This document shows, in pieces, positions 23,097 to 34,039 of a DNA stretch of 64,000 nt (within the stretch, counting starts at the first letter, position 1; every line of letters begins with the position of its first letter). The position numbers and the translations under genes are program-made. The stretch is from Schistocerca nitens. Lineage: Eukaryota; Arthropoda; Insecta; Orthoptera; Acrididae. The stretch lies in NCBI RefSeq assembly GCF_023898315.1, contig NC_064616.1:288575205-288639204 (forward strand), written 5' to 3'. The notes under the pieces were generated by a model that saw only the letters and a program-made list of their open reading frames with translations, did no database searches and was not told where the DNA came from.

Positions 23097-24600
23097 CACT
23101 CGACAGCAAAAAAGTGGGTCACGCCTGAATTCCAACGTGTAGACTGCACCTGAATGTATGCAACCAACATAGCATATGTGTTGCACATCGTCGCAACCCT
23201 CCACAGTACAGTCGTTGTAAGATACACAATGGGTACCGCTAGAGACTACTAGAGAACACCGGTATTTATGACAGTCCGTCCAGATGTAAAGTAACACCAC
23301 GATAGTATGAAAGAGATCTGACAGTCCTCAACGTTTGTAAACTAAACTTAATTACAATAAGTGACATTTCAAACGTTATGGGACAACTAATTTTGTCACA
23401 TAAATCGTTCAGCAATCCTTAGGCACAATTAAATATTTGAGACATTATATGGATTTATAAAGTTGTAGCCGGCCGTGGTGGCCGAGCGGTTCTAGGCGCT
23501 TCAGTCTGGAACCACGCGACCGCTACGGTTGCAGGTTCGAATCCTGCCTCGGGCATGGATGTGTGTGACGTCCTTAAGTTAGTTAGGTTTAAGTAGTTCT
23601 AAGTTCTAGGGGACTGATGACCACAGATGTTAAGTCCCATAGTGCTCAGAGCCATTTGAAAGATTTTGAACCATTTTTATAAAGTTGTATGGCAATTGGA
23701 AATAAATTCTTTGCTGTCTAGAAGGTTTACCCAACACATGCTGAACGTTGTTCAACGTTCAACAGGTAGTGGTTTCGCATCAACTTTATGTAATACTAAG
23801 CAGTTAAAAGAAAACGTGATCAACGGCAGCAAGCACTCTACCGAAATCCCAACATTAACAGCGAATCACAAGTAATATCATTGTTCACATTACTCATCAA
23901 CAGTTACTTGTACACAAAGTTGTACGTTAAATGACATGACCAATGTCTTCGTTGTGGATGCGGATGCAAACCCAGAACGTAAACCCATTGTTAACCAAGC
24001 AAAGCTTTGTGCCTTATCGAGACTCGATCACTAGGCAGAAAGAGACGTCAAATATTGACGTTTGCACCTGTATCAGTTATCAATTCTCAACTTGAACGTA
24101 AATGACGATAATGTTTGCACGGAACCAAGAACCATAACATGACAATTACCTTCTTGGTAATTAACGTCGAAAGACGTTGTATATTGTTGCATTGTCAAGG
24201 AACAAAAGATACACATGTTTAAAATTGATATGCCATCATGTAATGCTGGTGAAAAGGATGCGAACCCAGCACCTAATGGGATTGTTGAATAAGTACGTAA
24301 AATCAGAATGCAGATATCACAGTTTGGCACCAGTAGTGAGGTTGAAACCTTAAATGACGACTGAAGTTGTATGGCCTGACCGGGATTCGAACCTGGCGCC
24401 TACCGCCGTCGTTGTCTAACCAGGAACAGACGAGAAATGTCCAATGTTGGTCCACCATTAGCGAGATGTGCGCACGTTTAACTAGAAATAAGGCGACGAT
24501 AACGTCTATGCTGACAGAGTCGAACGTCCCACACATGGTTATGAAGACACGTTAATAAATTCTTATTCAGTAGTAGCTAGGAGTAGCATGTTTAGTTGCA
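23097..24600 (+). repeat. Left arm of the long inverted repeat
   Basis: Pairs with 28003-29260 in reverse complement. Landmarks in order: 'acagtcgtt' with 'cacaatgggtacc' (about 23206-23236), 'aagtgacatttc' (about 23360), 'aaatatttgagacattatat' (about 23431), 'gaacccagcacctaat' (about 24261), 'gggattcgaacctggcgcct' (about 24383), 'gcgagatgtgcg' (about 24461) and 'gtagcatgttt' (about 24583). SINE-A at 23468-23676 is an extra insertion absent from the right arm. Confidence 0.85.
23468..23676 (+). mobile_element. SINE-A copy inside the left arm
   Basis: Full plus-oriented SINE-A with a perfect 13-bp duplication 'ttataaagttgta' at 23455-23467 and 23677-23689. The right arm keeps the uninterrupted counterpart, so the pre-insertion site is visible in the same window. 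Confidence 0.96.
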
Positions 24601-25330
24601 AACCTCAAGGCCTTTCTCATCCCTTGTAACGTGTTGCCTAATATCTGCGAAATCATGGTGTTAATTTACAGGTGGATTGACTGCCGTAAAGAGCAATGTT
24701 CTCTAGTAGTCGTGTATCATTGATATGTTAATGAAGTGCCTCAGCAGAAAGTGATTTCCGTCGTGCAGCACGTATTGTTTCAGAGACACTGGGAACATGT
24801 TATAAGTGCACAAAACGTGTATTATATACTACGTATATACTATTATTTGGAGAAGCCGCCGCCAAACCTGTTTTACATCTAATGCAGAGCGCTTACAAGA
24901 AAGAATAGTTTCCTGCGTCATGCTATTGCTAGCTAGGTGAATATTTTTTGGTAGCTATGTTTAAAATGAATGTATTTTTGAACCTATTGTTCGTCAAATA
25001 TTTGAATGAATCGTCAAATGTAGGTGTGCCTGCACATGTTATAGCATAATAGCTGTAGCTGCGTTAGTTTATACTACAGACTTGGGTGGGTTAGGTGTAA
25101 CTTTTGATCCTTCAAGGGGTGATCGTGGCCTTGCGGCCCGGGTCTGTACAAGCCGCGACTCGCGAGCTACGGGCCAGCCAGGCTGGCCGAGGCGAGACGG
25201 AACTGAGCGAGCTGGCGGTGGCGTTAGTGGGCCAACAGCCCGGGACGAGCCAGTGCGGCTGCGCCGCATACCTCTCTGCCTCTGCCGCTCCGTTTGACGT
25301 AAATATGTTTACCTCCTCTCCTGGCATCAG

Positions 25331-25337
25331 TATAAGA
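25331..25337 (+). promoter_or_regulatory. Candidate TATA box upstream of the transposase
   Basis: The sequence tataaga lies about 44 bases upstream of the first ATG of the transposase remnant, after a GC-rich stretch (about 25120-25290). The position is suggestive only. Confidence 0.3.
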
Positions 25338-25374
25338 GCGGCAAGCAGAAATACACATCAGGCTGTCTGCTGTA

Positions 25375-26342
25375 ATGGCTCACTGGGAAAGGTCTATTCG
25401 AGATAGAGTTGTCGCTCTCATTGAAGAAGGATGTTCCATCAGAGAAGCTGGCAGACGGTATGGCATACCACATACCACTGCAACGAGATGGTGGAGGATC
25501 TGCCTTTGAAGAGGCACCACCAACCGGGCTCCTGGCTCAGGCAGGAAGAGAGTGAGCTCACCGTAGGAAGACAGGGACCTAGTGTCTAGGAGCAGAGAAA
25601 TCCCTTTCTGAACGCGAAGCAGTTGCGGCGGTAGACCAACTTCACCGGCTCCAGTGACACGATTCGCCGAAGGCTGAGGGACGCTGGACTGCATGCACGA
25701 CGATTCGCCGTGAAACAAGAGCTCAGCGAAGATAACGTTTTATACCGGCTAGCATTTGCGGAGCTCCATCTGAGGGCGTCGTGGGACAAAGTCATTTTCA
25801 CTGATGAGTAGATGTTTTCCACGAGTAGCGACGGTCTACGAATTGTTTACATGATGCAAGGGACTCGCCATCGACGCGAATATGTAGCCACGACGAGAAG
25901 AAGTGGCCGGCTATCTGTTACCTGCTGGGGTTGGATTTCTGCGAGAGGGGTAGAAATTCTTCACAGGATAGCAGGAACTCTGGACAGCGTGCAGTATGCC
26001 CACATACTGGAAAATGTGATGCTTCCGTCAGTGCGAATGCTGTACGCAGAAGGGGACGTCACACTGCAAGAGGACCATTCTCCCAGTCACAAGTCTGCAT
26101 TTGTTCAGCAGCGGCTCTCCACGATTGGCGTCAACGTCATGGACTGGCCGCCACTGGCGGCTGATATGAACCCTATGGAAAACATGTGGGCTGGGGTCGC
26201 CAGAACTTTACCAGAGAACTGGCCACGAAACCAACCAACTTCAGCAGACGCTCTTCGGGCTACGTCCTGGAAGCCTGCGAGGAAGTTGCTTCTTCAGGCT
26301 GTTACGTCCGACAGCTTATACATTCTATGCCAAGACGCATGA
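25375..26342 (+). pseudogene. Tc1/IS630-type DD34E transposase, broken
   Basis: The start MAHWERSIRDRVVALIEEGC at 25375 leads into a helix-turn-helix (SIREAGRRYGIPHTTATRWW). Frameshifts follow after about 45 codons. The first catalytic block reads 'DKVIFTDE', directly followed by a TAG stop (about 25790-25811). From there an open frame gives 'VTCWGWISARG', 'TLQEDHSPSHKS' (second Asp, about 26077) and 'MDWPPLAADMNPMENMWAG' (Glu, about 26180), with 34 residues between Asp and Glu. It ends near 'MPRRMTEEQ' in another frame. All three catalytic residues survive although the gene is dead. It lies between the two long arms and may be their transposase. Confidence 0.8.
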
Positions 26343-26345
26343 CAG

Positions 26346-26740
26346 AAGAACAAAACAATGAAGGATTCTGGATAAAATATTAGAGTCCTTAAAATGTTTT
26401 GTTATGTCTTCTTTTTCGTCATTTTTCCTCAATGGGAGCTAGTGGAAGATCGCGTGGCAACAGAAAAGATACAATATGGGTTAGTTTTCCTTTGAGTTGC
26501 CTTTTTAATTCAAGTGGGTTTCTTTTGAATACACAGTTTGTTAAATATTCTATTTTGATTTCATTTATACCCTATCTAGATAATTACAAACTAATCAGCG
26601 TAGATGGACTCTGTCACAGTAGTTTTTGTTATTTCAAATACATCTCTCTCTTCCCCTCCATCCATGAATACACCCTCCGTCCTCCACACAATACGCCAAC
26701 GATTTCATATTACGTTTACTCGTTGTTAATATCTCCTCTA

Positions 26741-26802
<62 letters not shown>

Positions 26803-27150
26803 GACACTATCGCCGAAAGTGCCCTTCCATTCCATTCCATTCCCCCAAAACGTTATAAACAAATCTAGCAGTTTCCATTGACGCTACATTTTCTCTTTTC
26901 ATTGCTGCTGTCTTTACTTTCTATCATTCCTCTCAACACTTATGAAATCGTGTTCTTTGATCTCCCCTTCCCTATAACCCATTCTTCGTTCTGAAAACAG
27001 TCCTTCCTTATCTCTCGGTCCTAAGGTAAAACGAGCTGTGGCATACATCTGAGTAAGCAATACTTTGCAAGCATTTCACGCTTATATTTTACACTTCTGC
27101 ACTTCGAGCCATTCCCAGATCCCGCCCTCCTTCCTGTTACCCGTCCCTTG
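26346..27150. other. Spacer inside the long-inverted-repeat element
   Basis: Pyrimidine-rich plus strand with a CT microsatellite and an ATTCC run (about 26827-26845). No gene recognised; open frames here are low-complexity. Confidence 0.35.
26742..26803. repeat. (CT)n microsatellite
   Basis: About 60 bases of nearly pure CT dinucleotides with a few TT interruptions. Confidence 0.95.
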
Positions 27151-27213
27151 ACATCTGCATCTACATCTAAATGAATACTCTGCAATACATAATTATGTGC
27201 TTGGCAGGGGGTT
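27151..27213 (-). mobile_element. LINE-A 3' end fragment
   Basis: 'acatctgcatctacatctaa' followed by a diverged 'tactctgcaatacataatta' and 'gtgcttggcaggggg' matches the 3' terminus of LINE-A (compare 34439). It covers only about 60 bases. Confidence 0.6.
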
Positions 27214-28002
27214 CTGTGGTCTGGTGGATTAATCTTGTATTGATGTGTAAAACGTGTAGGTTCACATCTCACGTCAGGTGTAGATTTTTAACACACACAA
27301 GTAACTCTCCTTTACCCCTGGTAACGCCAAGTGCAGAACGCCAGTAAGCTCCGTAGTTCAATATCCGCAGTAAAGATAACATCCCTTCGCTGCCGACTGG
27401 GGCAGAGCGGCATTTGTTTGAGCTGTGACAAATGGAGAAACTCCGGAAGGCAGAGACTCTGTCACCAGCAAGCCGTCGTAAACTAGAAAACGTATTTCAT
27501 TTAATGAACCAATGGCCACGTAAGTTCACAAGGCTCTTACTTTATTTGGAACTGAGACGTTGAAAATTGTGGTGCTGGACTGGGATTCGAATTCGATTTC
27601 ACTGTTTTCCCCAAGATTGCAAATACTTCTACGCCTCCTCGAAAGGCACCTATCTGTTTTGAATCCTGATCAGTGCAAAATATTCATTATTTCATTTCAA
27701 GCCCTATCATGTGCACTCCGAACTACTAGTGAGAAATAGTTGCATTTTCAACGTCTCTTCGTGCGTTGTCAGCTGTAACATGTTCGTTTCAACTCACAGC
27801 CACATGATGAGCTTTTTATCACAACATTACAAGATCAAACGTTTCCTTACATAATTTCAAGTTCAAACATTCCTCTCCATCCTACTGGCGAAAACGGATT
27901 TGGGTTTGACGTTGTGTTCGTTGTGATCACCAACGACGATATGTTGTGGATTCAACTTCAGGTCAGCAGAGTATTTTCCATCACATCACTGAAAGAACAA
28001 AC
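27214..28002. other. Spacer inside the long-inverted-repeat element
   Basis: Contains further diverged pieces of the arm sub-repeat, such as 'gctggactgggattcgaatt' near 27572 and 'actagtgag' near 27725, suggesting that the arms grew by internal duplication. No gene. Confidence 0.4.
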
Positions 28003-29260
28003 ATGCCACTCCTAGTTATTATTGGAAAAGAATTTGATAGTTTAAGTGTCTTCATGAGCAGGTGTGCGGGGTTTGAATGCCTTTCACCATGGAACTTTTC
28101 GTCGTCACCTGATGTCTAGCTAAACATTCGCACATCTCGCTACTAGTGAACCAACAATAGCTATTTATAGTCTGTTCCTGGCTAGAAAACGACGGCGCTA
28201 GATGCTGGGTTCGAATCCCAGTCAGGCAAAAACAATTCTATCGTCATTTAAGGTTCCAACATCTCCCTATTGGTGAAAACATTTGATATTTAACATCTGA
28301 TTTTAGGTACTTCGTCAACAATCCGATTAGGTGCTGGGTTCGCATCCCTGTCACAAGCTTTACATGATGGCATTTCAGTTTTAAACATGAGCATACCTTG
28401 TTCCTTGTGAATGACACCATATTAAACATCGTTGGGGGTTGTTCCCACGAAGGTAACTGTTATGACAGGATTCCCAGTTCAGTACAAACATTTTGGTTAT
28501 TTGTTTTCGGAATCTGAATTGATAAGTGATACTGGTGCAAACGTCTATACTTCACGTCTCTTCATGCCTAGTGATCGGGTCTCAATAAGGCACAAACAAA
28601 GCTTAGCTTAGTTAGCAATGGCTATAGGTGCTGGGTTTGAATCCAGGTCCAGAACGATGACGTTGGTCATGTCATTTAAAGTTCAAATTTGTGTACACGT
28701 AGCTGTTGATGTGTTACAAGAACAATGATATTACAGGTGATTCGCTGTTAATGCTGAGATTTCCGTAGAGTGCTTGTTGCCGTCAGTCGCGTTTTTTTTT
28801 TTTTACTGGTACGTCCAATATCCACTTTCCAGAGCCACTCGCCGTTGAGCGACGTTCAGAACGTGGATGGAAAACCTTTTCGAGAGCGAAAAACTTTTTT
28901 CCAATTGCCGTACAGCTCTGTAACTCCATATATTGTCTCAAGTATTTAATTTTGAGTAAGGATTACTGTAAGATATATGTAAAATAATCTGTTTTCTCAG
29001 AACTTTTGGAATGTCACTTGTTGTATTTAAGATTAGTTTATGAGTGTTATGGGGTATCTCATCGCTAAGAACGTATTTTCTAATATGTTTTGTATGACAA
29101 TATTAGTTGACGCTTAGACAGTCTAGGATTCTCTTTTGGTACCCATTGTGTGTAGTCAAACGACTGTACCCCACAGGGTTTTGGTGTTTAGAGGACCAGC
29201 AACACAGCTACGTTATATTGGTTGTATTCGGCAGTGACCCACTTTTTTTGCTGTCAAGTG
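28003..29260 (-). repeat. Right arm of the long inverted repeat
   Basis: Reverse-complement partner of 23097-24600. Landmarks on the plus strand: 'aacatgccactcc' (about 28001), 'tagatgctgggttcgaatcc' (about 28200), 'ggtgctgggttcgcatccct' (about 28330), 'tagtgatcgggtctcaataa' (about 28570), 'attgtctcaagtatttaatt' (about 28931), and the end 'gtgacccactttttttgctg' (about 29234). A T tract at about 28793-28804 is specific to this arm. Confidence 0.85.
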
Positions 29261-29262
29261 TA

Positions 29263-29909
29263 CATATCTACAATCTTGGTATACACTGATATGCCTGCTC
29301 TACAGTACCTTAGGTTCTTATGACGTAGTGGTAAGGTGCACTAGACACTTACAGTGAAGTCAAAGTTTGAATGTCGAAGAACGATGTGGCATCGATCTCT
29401 CAATACAGAAACAGGAATCGTCTTAGATGGGACAGTCCTGATGCTCTAAAGCATACATATCACAATCGAGGCGGAAGTGGGAAAAATGACGATTATTTAT
29501 GGATTAGTTTCCAACACTTTCCTTTCTCACATCTATTCGAAAAACCCACCAAACCAAATCAGCAGCGGAATTGTTAATACTACGTCAGCTAATCCAGACG
29601 ACTTCTTCATCGAAATAATAATCATGGACGAGTGCTGCGTATTCACTATCAACTGTGGTAAAGGAGAAAGTGGATACGTGTAGATCGATCACCGCCAACA
29701 AAAGCGAAGACCTAACCGTCATCGGACAAAGCGAGTGTTTTTTTCAGACTGTTATGCTGTTGTGGTAACAGAGATGCCCGTAAGGGAAAAACCAGAAATA
29801 AACTAAAGAAATCTCCTGACAGTGTTATAGGGAGGGGATGGGGTACTAAAACGAAGCGTAGCAAGATGGTGGTGTTTATGCTCCACAACCCCCCACTTTA
29901 TTCTGCACA
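29263..29909. other. Unassigned stretch
   Basis: No secure gene. A plus-strand frame near 29615-29680 (MDECCVFTINCGKGESGY) vaguely recalls the first catalytic block of mariner transposases, but the similarity is too weak to call. Confidence 0.3.
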
Positions 29910-29922
29910 GGACACAGCCACA

Positions 29923-30025
29923 TATGGTTCAAATGGCTCTGAGCACTATGGGACTGCTGAGGTCATCAGTCCCCCAGATCTTAGAACTACTTAAACCTAA
30001 CTAACCTAAGGACTTCACACACGGC
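29923..30025 (-). mobile_element. SINE-A copy lacking the tRNA-like head
   Basis: Minus-oriented tail and body, then a jump from 'cttcacacac' directly to 'ggc' at the head end. The perfect 13-bp duplication 'ggacacagccaca' (29910-29922, 30026-30038) still encloses it. Deletion of the head thus happened before or during insertion, or as a clean internal loss. Confidence 0.9.
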
Positions 30026-30038
30026 GGACACAGCCACA

Positions 30039-30654
30039 CACACTGCTTTTTTGTTATTGTACTTACATGTTATCCACCGGCATTTTTCTATTCCAATAAT
30101 ACATTCTTGTCTTGGTCGCTAAACTTTTTTTTATTATTGCTCCAGTTACGCGTTTCCCTGTAACAGCTTCCTCAGATCAGATTTGTGGTACAGAGAACTA
30201 ACATTAAAAGGATGGAACAAACTTGTATATAAGCAATGCTTAAAATAATTGTGGTGGCGCATATGCTGATCGTATACTTTATGGATACGTAAGTATCTAT
30301 TCAGAGTTTAAAACATCCCGGCCAACATTAAAAACGAAATTCGCTCTCGCCGTGCTGCGCATTACAAAGTGAACTTGTTCGACCACTAGCTGGTTGTAGT
30401 TAACGGCTTATGGCAAATGCAGGGTGAACATTAATAAAGCTGACAAACTGCAGGGTCACATCGCTGACTGGAAGTAGAGGAAAAAACGTCCTATGAACAT
30501 CTGTCCGGAAATGTATCGTTGCCACAACAGAGGGTGTTGACGAATTACAGTTCCTCTGATCACGTGCCGTGTATTCCTTGTGTGTTGCAGGCTGTGTGAT
30601 TCACGCAGCGTACTGTAAGCAGCAGAGTAGTCCGGTATTCGTGTCGGGAACAAG
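30039..30654. other. Unassigned stretch
   Basis: No gene recognised. The 3' part probably merges into the 5' region of the transposase remnant that follows. Confidence 0.3.
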
Positions 30655-31215
30655 CCAAGATGGCGTTTGTGTACGACCAAGCAGATGGAAACGGTCGAGC
30701 GACAACACGGCTATAGCAAAACACGTATCCTCACCAGACACCAATCACATTGCACTACATTTCAAGCCCTTTCTGGGCGTCTGTGTAATCACGGATCTTT
30801 TCAGACTGACGAACGTGCAGGGAAGCGGCGGACTGTGCGTACACCAGATTTGGAGGACCATGTTCTACAGGATATTGAGACAAACCCTAGTACAAGGTCC
30901 AGGCAAATGACCGCCAACATGGTGTAATGCAAAGTACGAGTGTTTACATCCTGCGCGACAACAGCTTCTATCCCTTTCACCTGCAACGAGTGCAAGGATT
31001 ATCAGCAGCGGATTACCCTCTACCGGAAGGATTACGTCGACGGTTTTTGCACCAGACTGTCACAATTATGAGATTTCTGTCACCAGTCCTCTTTAGCGAC
31101 GAAGCAACCTTTACCAGAAATGGCATCATCGATCTGCAAAATCTTCATCTGTGGGCTACAGACAATCCTCAAGGAATGTTTGAGGCGTCTTATCAGTATC
31201 GGCGTAGCTTCTAAA
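30655..31215 (+). pseudogene. Mariner-superfamily transposase (DUF4817 type), N-terminal part
   Basis: The plus strand encodes 'RRTVRTPDLEDHVLQDIETN' (linker and helix-turn-helix, about 30825-30885). After a frameshift come 'SVYILRDNSFYPFHLQRVQG' and 'VLFSDEATFTRNGIIDL' with the first catalytic Asp (about 31089-31135), then 'LHLWATDNPQGMFEASYQ'. The rest is cut off where a LINE-A tail begins at 31232. A frameshift near 30910-30930 and an altered N-terminus show it is inactive. Confidence 0.78.
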
Positions 31216-31231
31216 TATGAGCAGTGATTCT

Positions 31232-33204
31232 TCTACATCTACATTTATACTCCGGAAGCCACCCAACGGTGTATGGCGGAGGGCACTTCAGGTGACACTG
31301 TCATTACCTCCCTTTCCTGTTCCAGTCGCGAATGGGTCGCGGGAAGAACGACTGCCGGAAAGCCTCCGTGCGCTCTCGAATCTCCCTAATTTTACATTCG
31401 TGATCTCCTCGCGAGGTATAAGTAGGGGCAAGCAATATATTCCTCATACAGAAACGCACCCTCTAGAAACCTGGACAGCAAGCTACACCGCGATGCAGAG
31501 CGCCTCTCTTGCAGAGTCTGCCACTTGAGTTTGCTAAACATCTCCGTAACGCTATCACGCTTACCAAATAACCCTGTGACAGAACGTGCCGCTCTGCTTT
31601 GGGACCCGTACCAGGTCGGATTGACAGAAGAGATAGACAAGATCCACACTGATGAGCAATACTCAAGTATAGGTCGAACGAGTGTTTTGTAAGTCACCTC
31701 CTTTGTTGATGGACTACATTTTCTAAGGATTCTCGCAATGAATGTCAGCTTGGCACACGCCTTACCAACAATTAATTTTATATCATTCCACTTCAAATCG
31801 TTCCGTACGCATACTGCCGGCCGCGGTGGTCTAGCGGTTCTAGGCGCTCAGTCAGGAACCGCGCGACTGCTACGGTCGCAGGTTCGAATCCTGCCTCCGG
31901 CATGGATGTATGTGATGTCCTTAGGTTAGTTAGGTTTAAGTAGTTCTAAGTTCTAGGGGACTTATGACCGCAGATGTTGAGTCCCATAGTGCTCAGAGCC
32001 ATTTCGTACGCATACTCCCAGATATTTTACAGGCGTAACTGCTACCAGTGTTTGTTCCGCTATCATATAATCATACAATAAAGGATCCTTCTTTCTATGT
32101 ATTCGCAATACATTACATTTGTCTGTGTTAAGGGTCAGTTGCCACTCCCTGCATTAAGTGTCTATCCTCTGCAGATCTCCGTGCATTTCGCTGCAATTTC
32201 TCTGTATACTACAGCATCATCCGCGAAAAGCTGAATGGAACTTCCGACACTATCTACTAGGTCGTTTATATATATTGTGAAAAACAATGGTCCCATAACA
32301 CTCCCCTGCCGCACGCCAGAGGTTATTTGACATCTGTAGATGTCTCTCCATTGAGAACAACATGCTGTGTTCTGTTTGCTGAAAACTCTTCAATCCAGCC
32401 ACGCAGCTGGTCTGATATTCCGTAGGCTCTTACTTTGCTTATCAAGCGACAGAGCGGAACTGTATCGAACGCCTTCCGGAAGTCAAGGAAAATGGCATCT
32501 ATCTGTCAGCCTGTATCTAATATTTTCTGGGTCTCATGAACAAATAAAGCGAGTTGGGTCTCACACGATCGCTGTTTCCGGAATCCATGTTGACTCCTAC
32601 AGAGTAGATTTTGGGTTTCCAGAAACAACATGATACGCGAGCAAAAAACATGTTCTAAAATTCTACAACAAATAGATGTCACAGACATAGCCATATAGTT
32701 TTGCGCATCTGCTCGACGACCCTTCTTGAAAACTGGAACTACCTGTGCTCTTTTCCAGTCATTTGGAACCTTCCGTTCCTCTAGAGACTTGCCGTAGACG
32801 GCTGTTACAAGGGGGGCAAGTTCTTTCGCGTGCTCTGTGTAGAATCGAATTGGTATCCCGTCAGGTCCAATGGACTTTCCTCTGTTGAGTGATTTCAGTT
32901 GCTTTCGTTCGTGCGAGGATTTAGAGAAGGAACTGCAGTGCGGTCTTCCTCTGTGAAACAGCTTTGGAAGAAGGTGTTTAGTATTTCAGCTTTACGCGTG
33001 TCATCCTCTGTTTCAATGCCATTATCATCCCAGACTGTCTGGATATGTTGTTTAAATCCACTTACTGATTTAAAGTAAGACCAGAACTTCCTAGGATTTT
33101 CTGTCATGTCGGTACATAGAATTTTACTTTCGAATTCACTGAACGCTTCACGCATAGCCCTCCTTACGATATCTTTGATCTGGGTGATGTCTTTGAGCAC
33201 CATT
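31232..33204 (-). pseudogene. LINE-A (CR1-like) retrotransposon, longest copy
   Basis: About 1.97 kb on the minus strand, with the 3' tail (tctacatctacattta) at the left. From 5' to 3' the protein pieces are: 'DIVRRAMREAFSEFESKIL' and 'NPRKFWSYFKSVSGFK' (upstream of RT, about 33070-33170), 'GPDGIPIRFYTEHAKELAPL' (about 32850), 'QHGFRKQRSCETQLALF' (about 32560), 'FRKAFDTVP' (about 32480), a frameshifted FADD box near 32225, and 'ILRKCSPSTKEVTYKTLVRP' (about 31690). Several stops and frameshifts are present. A SINE-A interrupts it at 31816-32004. The CR1-like assignment is inferred from the motif set. Confidence 0.85.
31816..32004 (+). mobile_element. SINE-A copy inside LINE-A
   Basis: Plus-oriented SINE-A with a perfect 12-bp duplication 'cgtacgcatact' at 31804-31815 and 32005-32016. 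Confidence 0.96.
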
Positions 33205-33730
33205 GCGAACTTTGGCGTTATGTCTCTGGATCGTATTGGAAAAACCAACTTTCATCACCGGGGATAACACGGCTCAACAATTCTGTATTGATTTCCATTT
33301 GCTCTAACAGATCGGCTGCCACATTTTTCCGTGTTTCTCGCTGTTGTGGTGTGAGATTTTTGGGGACCATTTTTGCACAAATCTTTCCCATACCAAGATC
33401 TTCACTTTTTATTAGACGAACCGTTTCTCGATTGATGTTCAGTTCTTCTGCAATCATTTTCACGGATAACCTTCGATCAGATCGCACGAGTTCACGCACC
33501 CTGGCCAAGTTGACATCCGTCTGTGAGGTTGATGGTCGTCCACTGCAGTCTTCATCTTCAACATTCGTTCTGCCTTCACTTAAATTTTTATGCCAACAAA
33601 AACTTGAGCTCTTGACTTAACCTCCTCTCCAAAAGCCTTCTGAAGCTTACCGTAAGTAGTCGTTGCGTTTTCACCCAATTTAATGCAAAAAGAAATGGCA
33701 TACCGTTGCGCAATATAACTTACTACAGCA
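33205..33730 (-). pseudogene. Mariner transposase remnant, N-terminal half
   Basis: The minus strand reads 'QRYAISFCIKLGENATTTYG' (N-terminal helix-turn-helix, about 33650-33710). After a frameshift it continues 'SGRPSTSQTDVNLARVRELV', 'IAEELNINRETVRLI' (second helix-turn-helix) and 'MVPKNLTPQQRETRKNV', ending in 'PGDESWFFQYDPET' with the first catalytic Asp (about 33225-33265). The catalytic second half is missing where the LINE-A begins. The motifs are those of classical mariner. Confidence 0.85.
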
Positions 33731-33762
33731 CAACTCACAACTGAGCAGTTGCATCGATATGT

Positions 33763-33957
33763 GCCGGCCGGAGGAGCCGTGCGGTTCTATGGGCTACAGT
33801 CTGGCACCGAGCGACCGCTACGGTCGCAGGTTCGAATCCTGCCTCGAGCATGGATGTATGTGATGTCCTTATGTTAGTTAGGTTTAATTAGTTCTAAGTT
33901 CCAGGCGACTGATGACCTCGGAAGGTAAGTCGCATAGTGCTCAGAGCCATTTTTTTA
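33763..33957 (+). mobile_element. SINE-A copy
   Basis: Plus-oriented SINE-A between 'catcgatatg' and 'catcgatgtg' flanks, an imperfect target-site duplication. It sits upstream of the mariner remnant. The tail ends in 'ccatttttttac'. Confidence 0.93.
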
Positions 33958-34039
33958 CATCGATGTGCCGCTTGCACTAGAAGCACCTTATAGACAAAGG
34001 TCAAAGATATTGTGCCTACGCAAGCCTGCAGGGTTGCCA

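Larger units (their letters stand above)
23097..29260. mobile_element. Putative 6.2-kb Tc1/mariner-type element with very long terminal inverted repeats
   Basis: The two ends read cactcgacagcaaaaaagtg and cacttgacagcaaaaaaagt inwards, then both 'ggtcac', and each is preceded by TA (23095-23096; 29261-29262). From these ends an imperfect inverted repeat runs inwards for about 1.5 kb on the left (including one SINE-A) and about 1.26 kb on the right. By eye it is roughly 75-80% identical in good stretches. Between the arms lies a decayed DD34E transposase (25375-26342). TA flanks and CAC-type ends are typical of the Tc1/mariner superfamily. That the transposase belongs to these ends is an inference. 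Confidence 0.72.

Noticed and set aside
26630..26840. Frames rich in Leu-Ser or Glu-Arg
   Set aside because: They are translations of the CT microsatellite.
29600..29760. Possible mariner first-catalytic block (MDECCVF...)
   Set aside because: Only a few residues align and no flanking motif follows in any frame.
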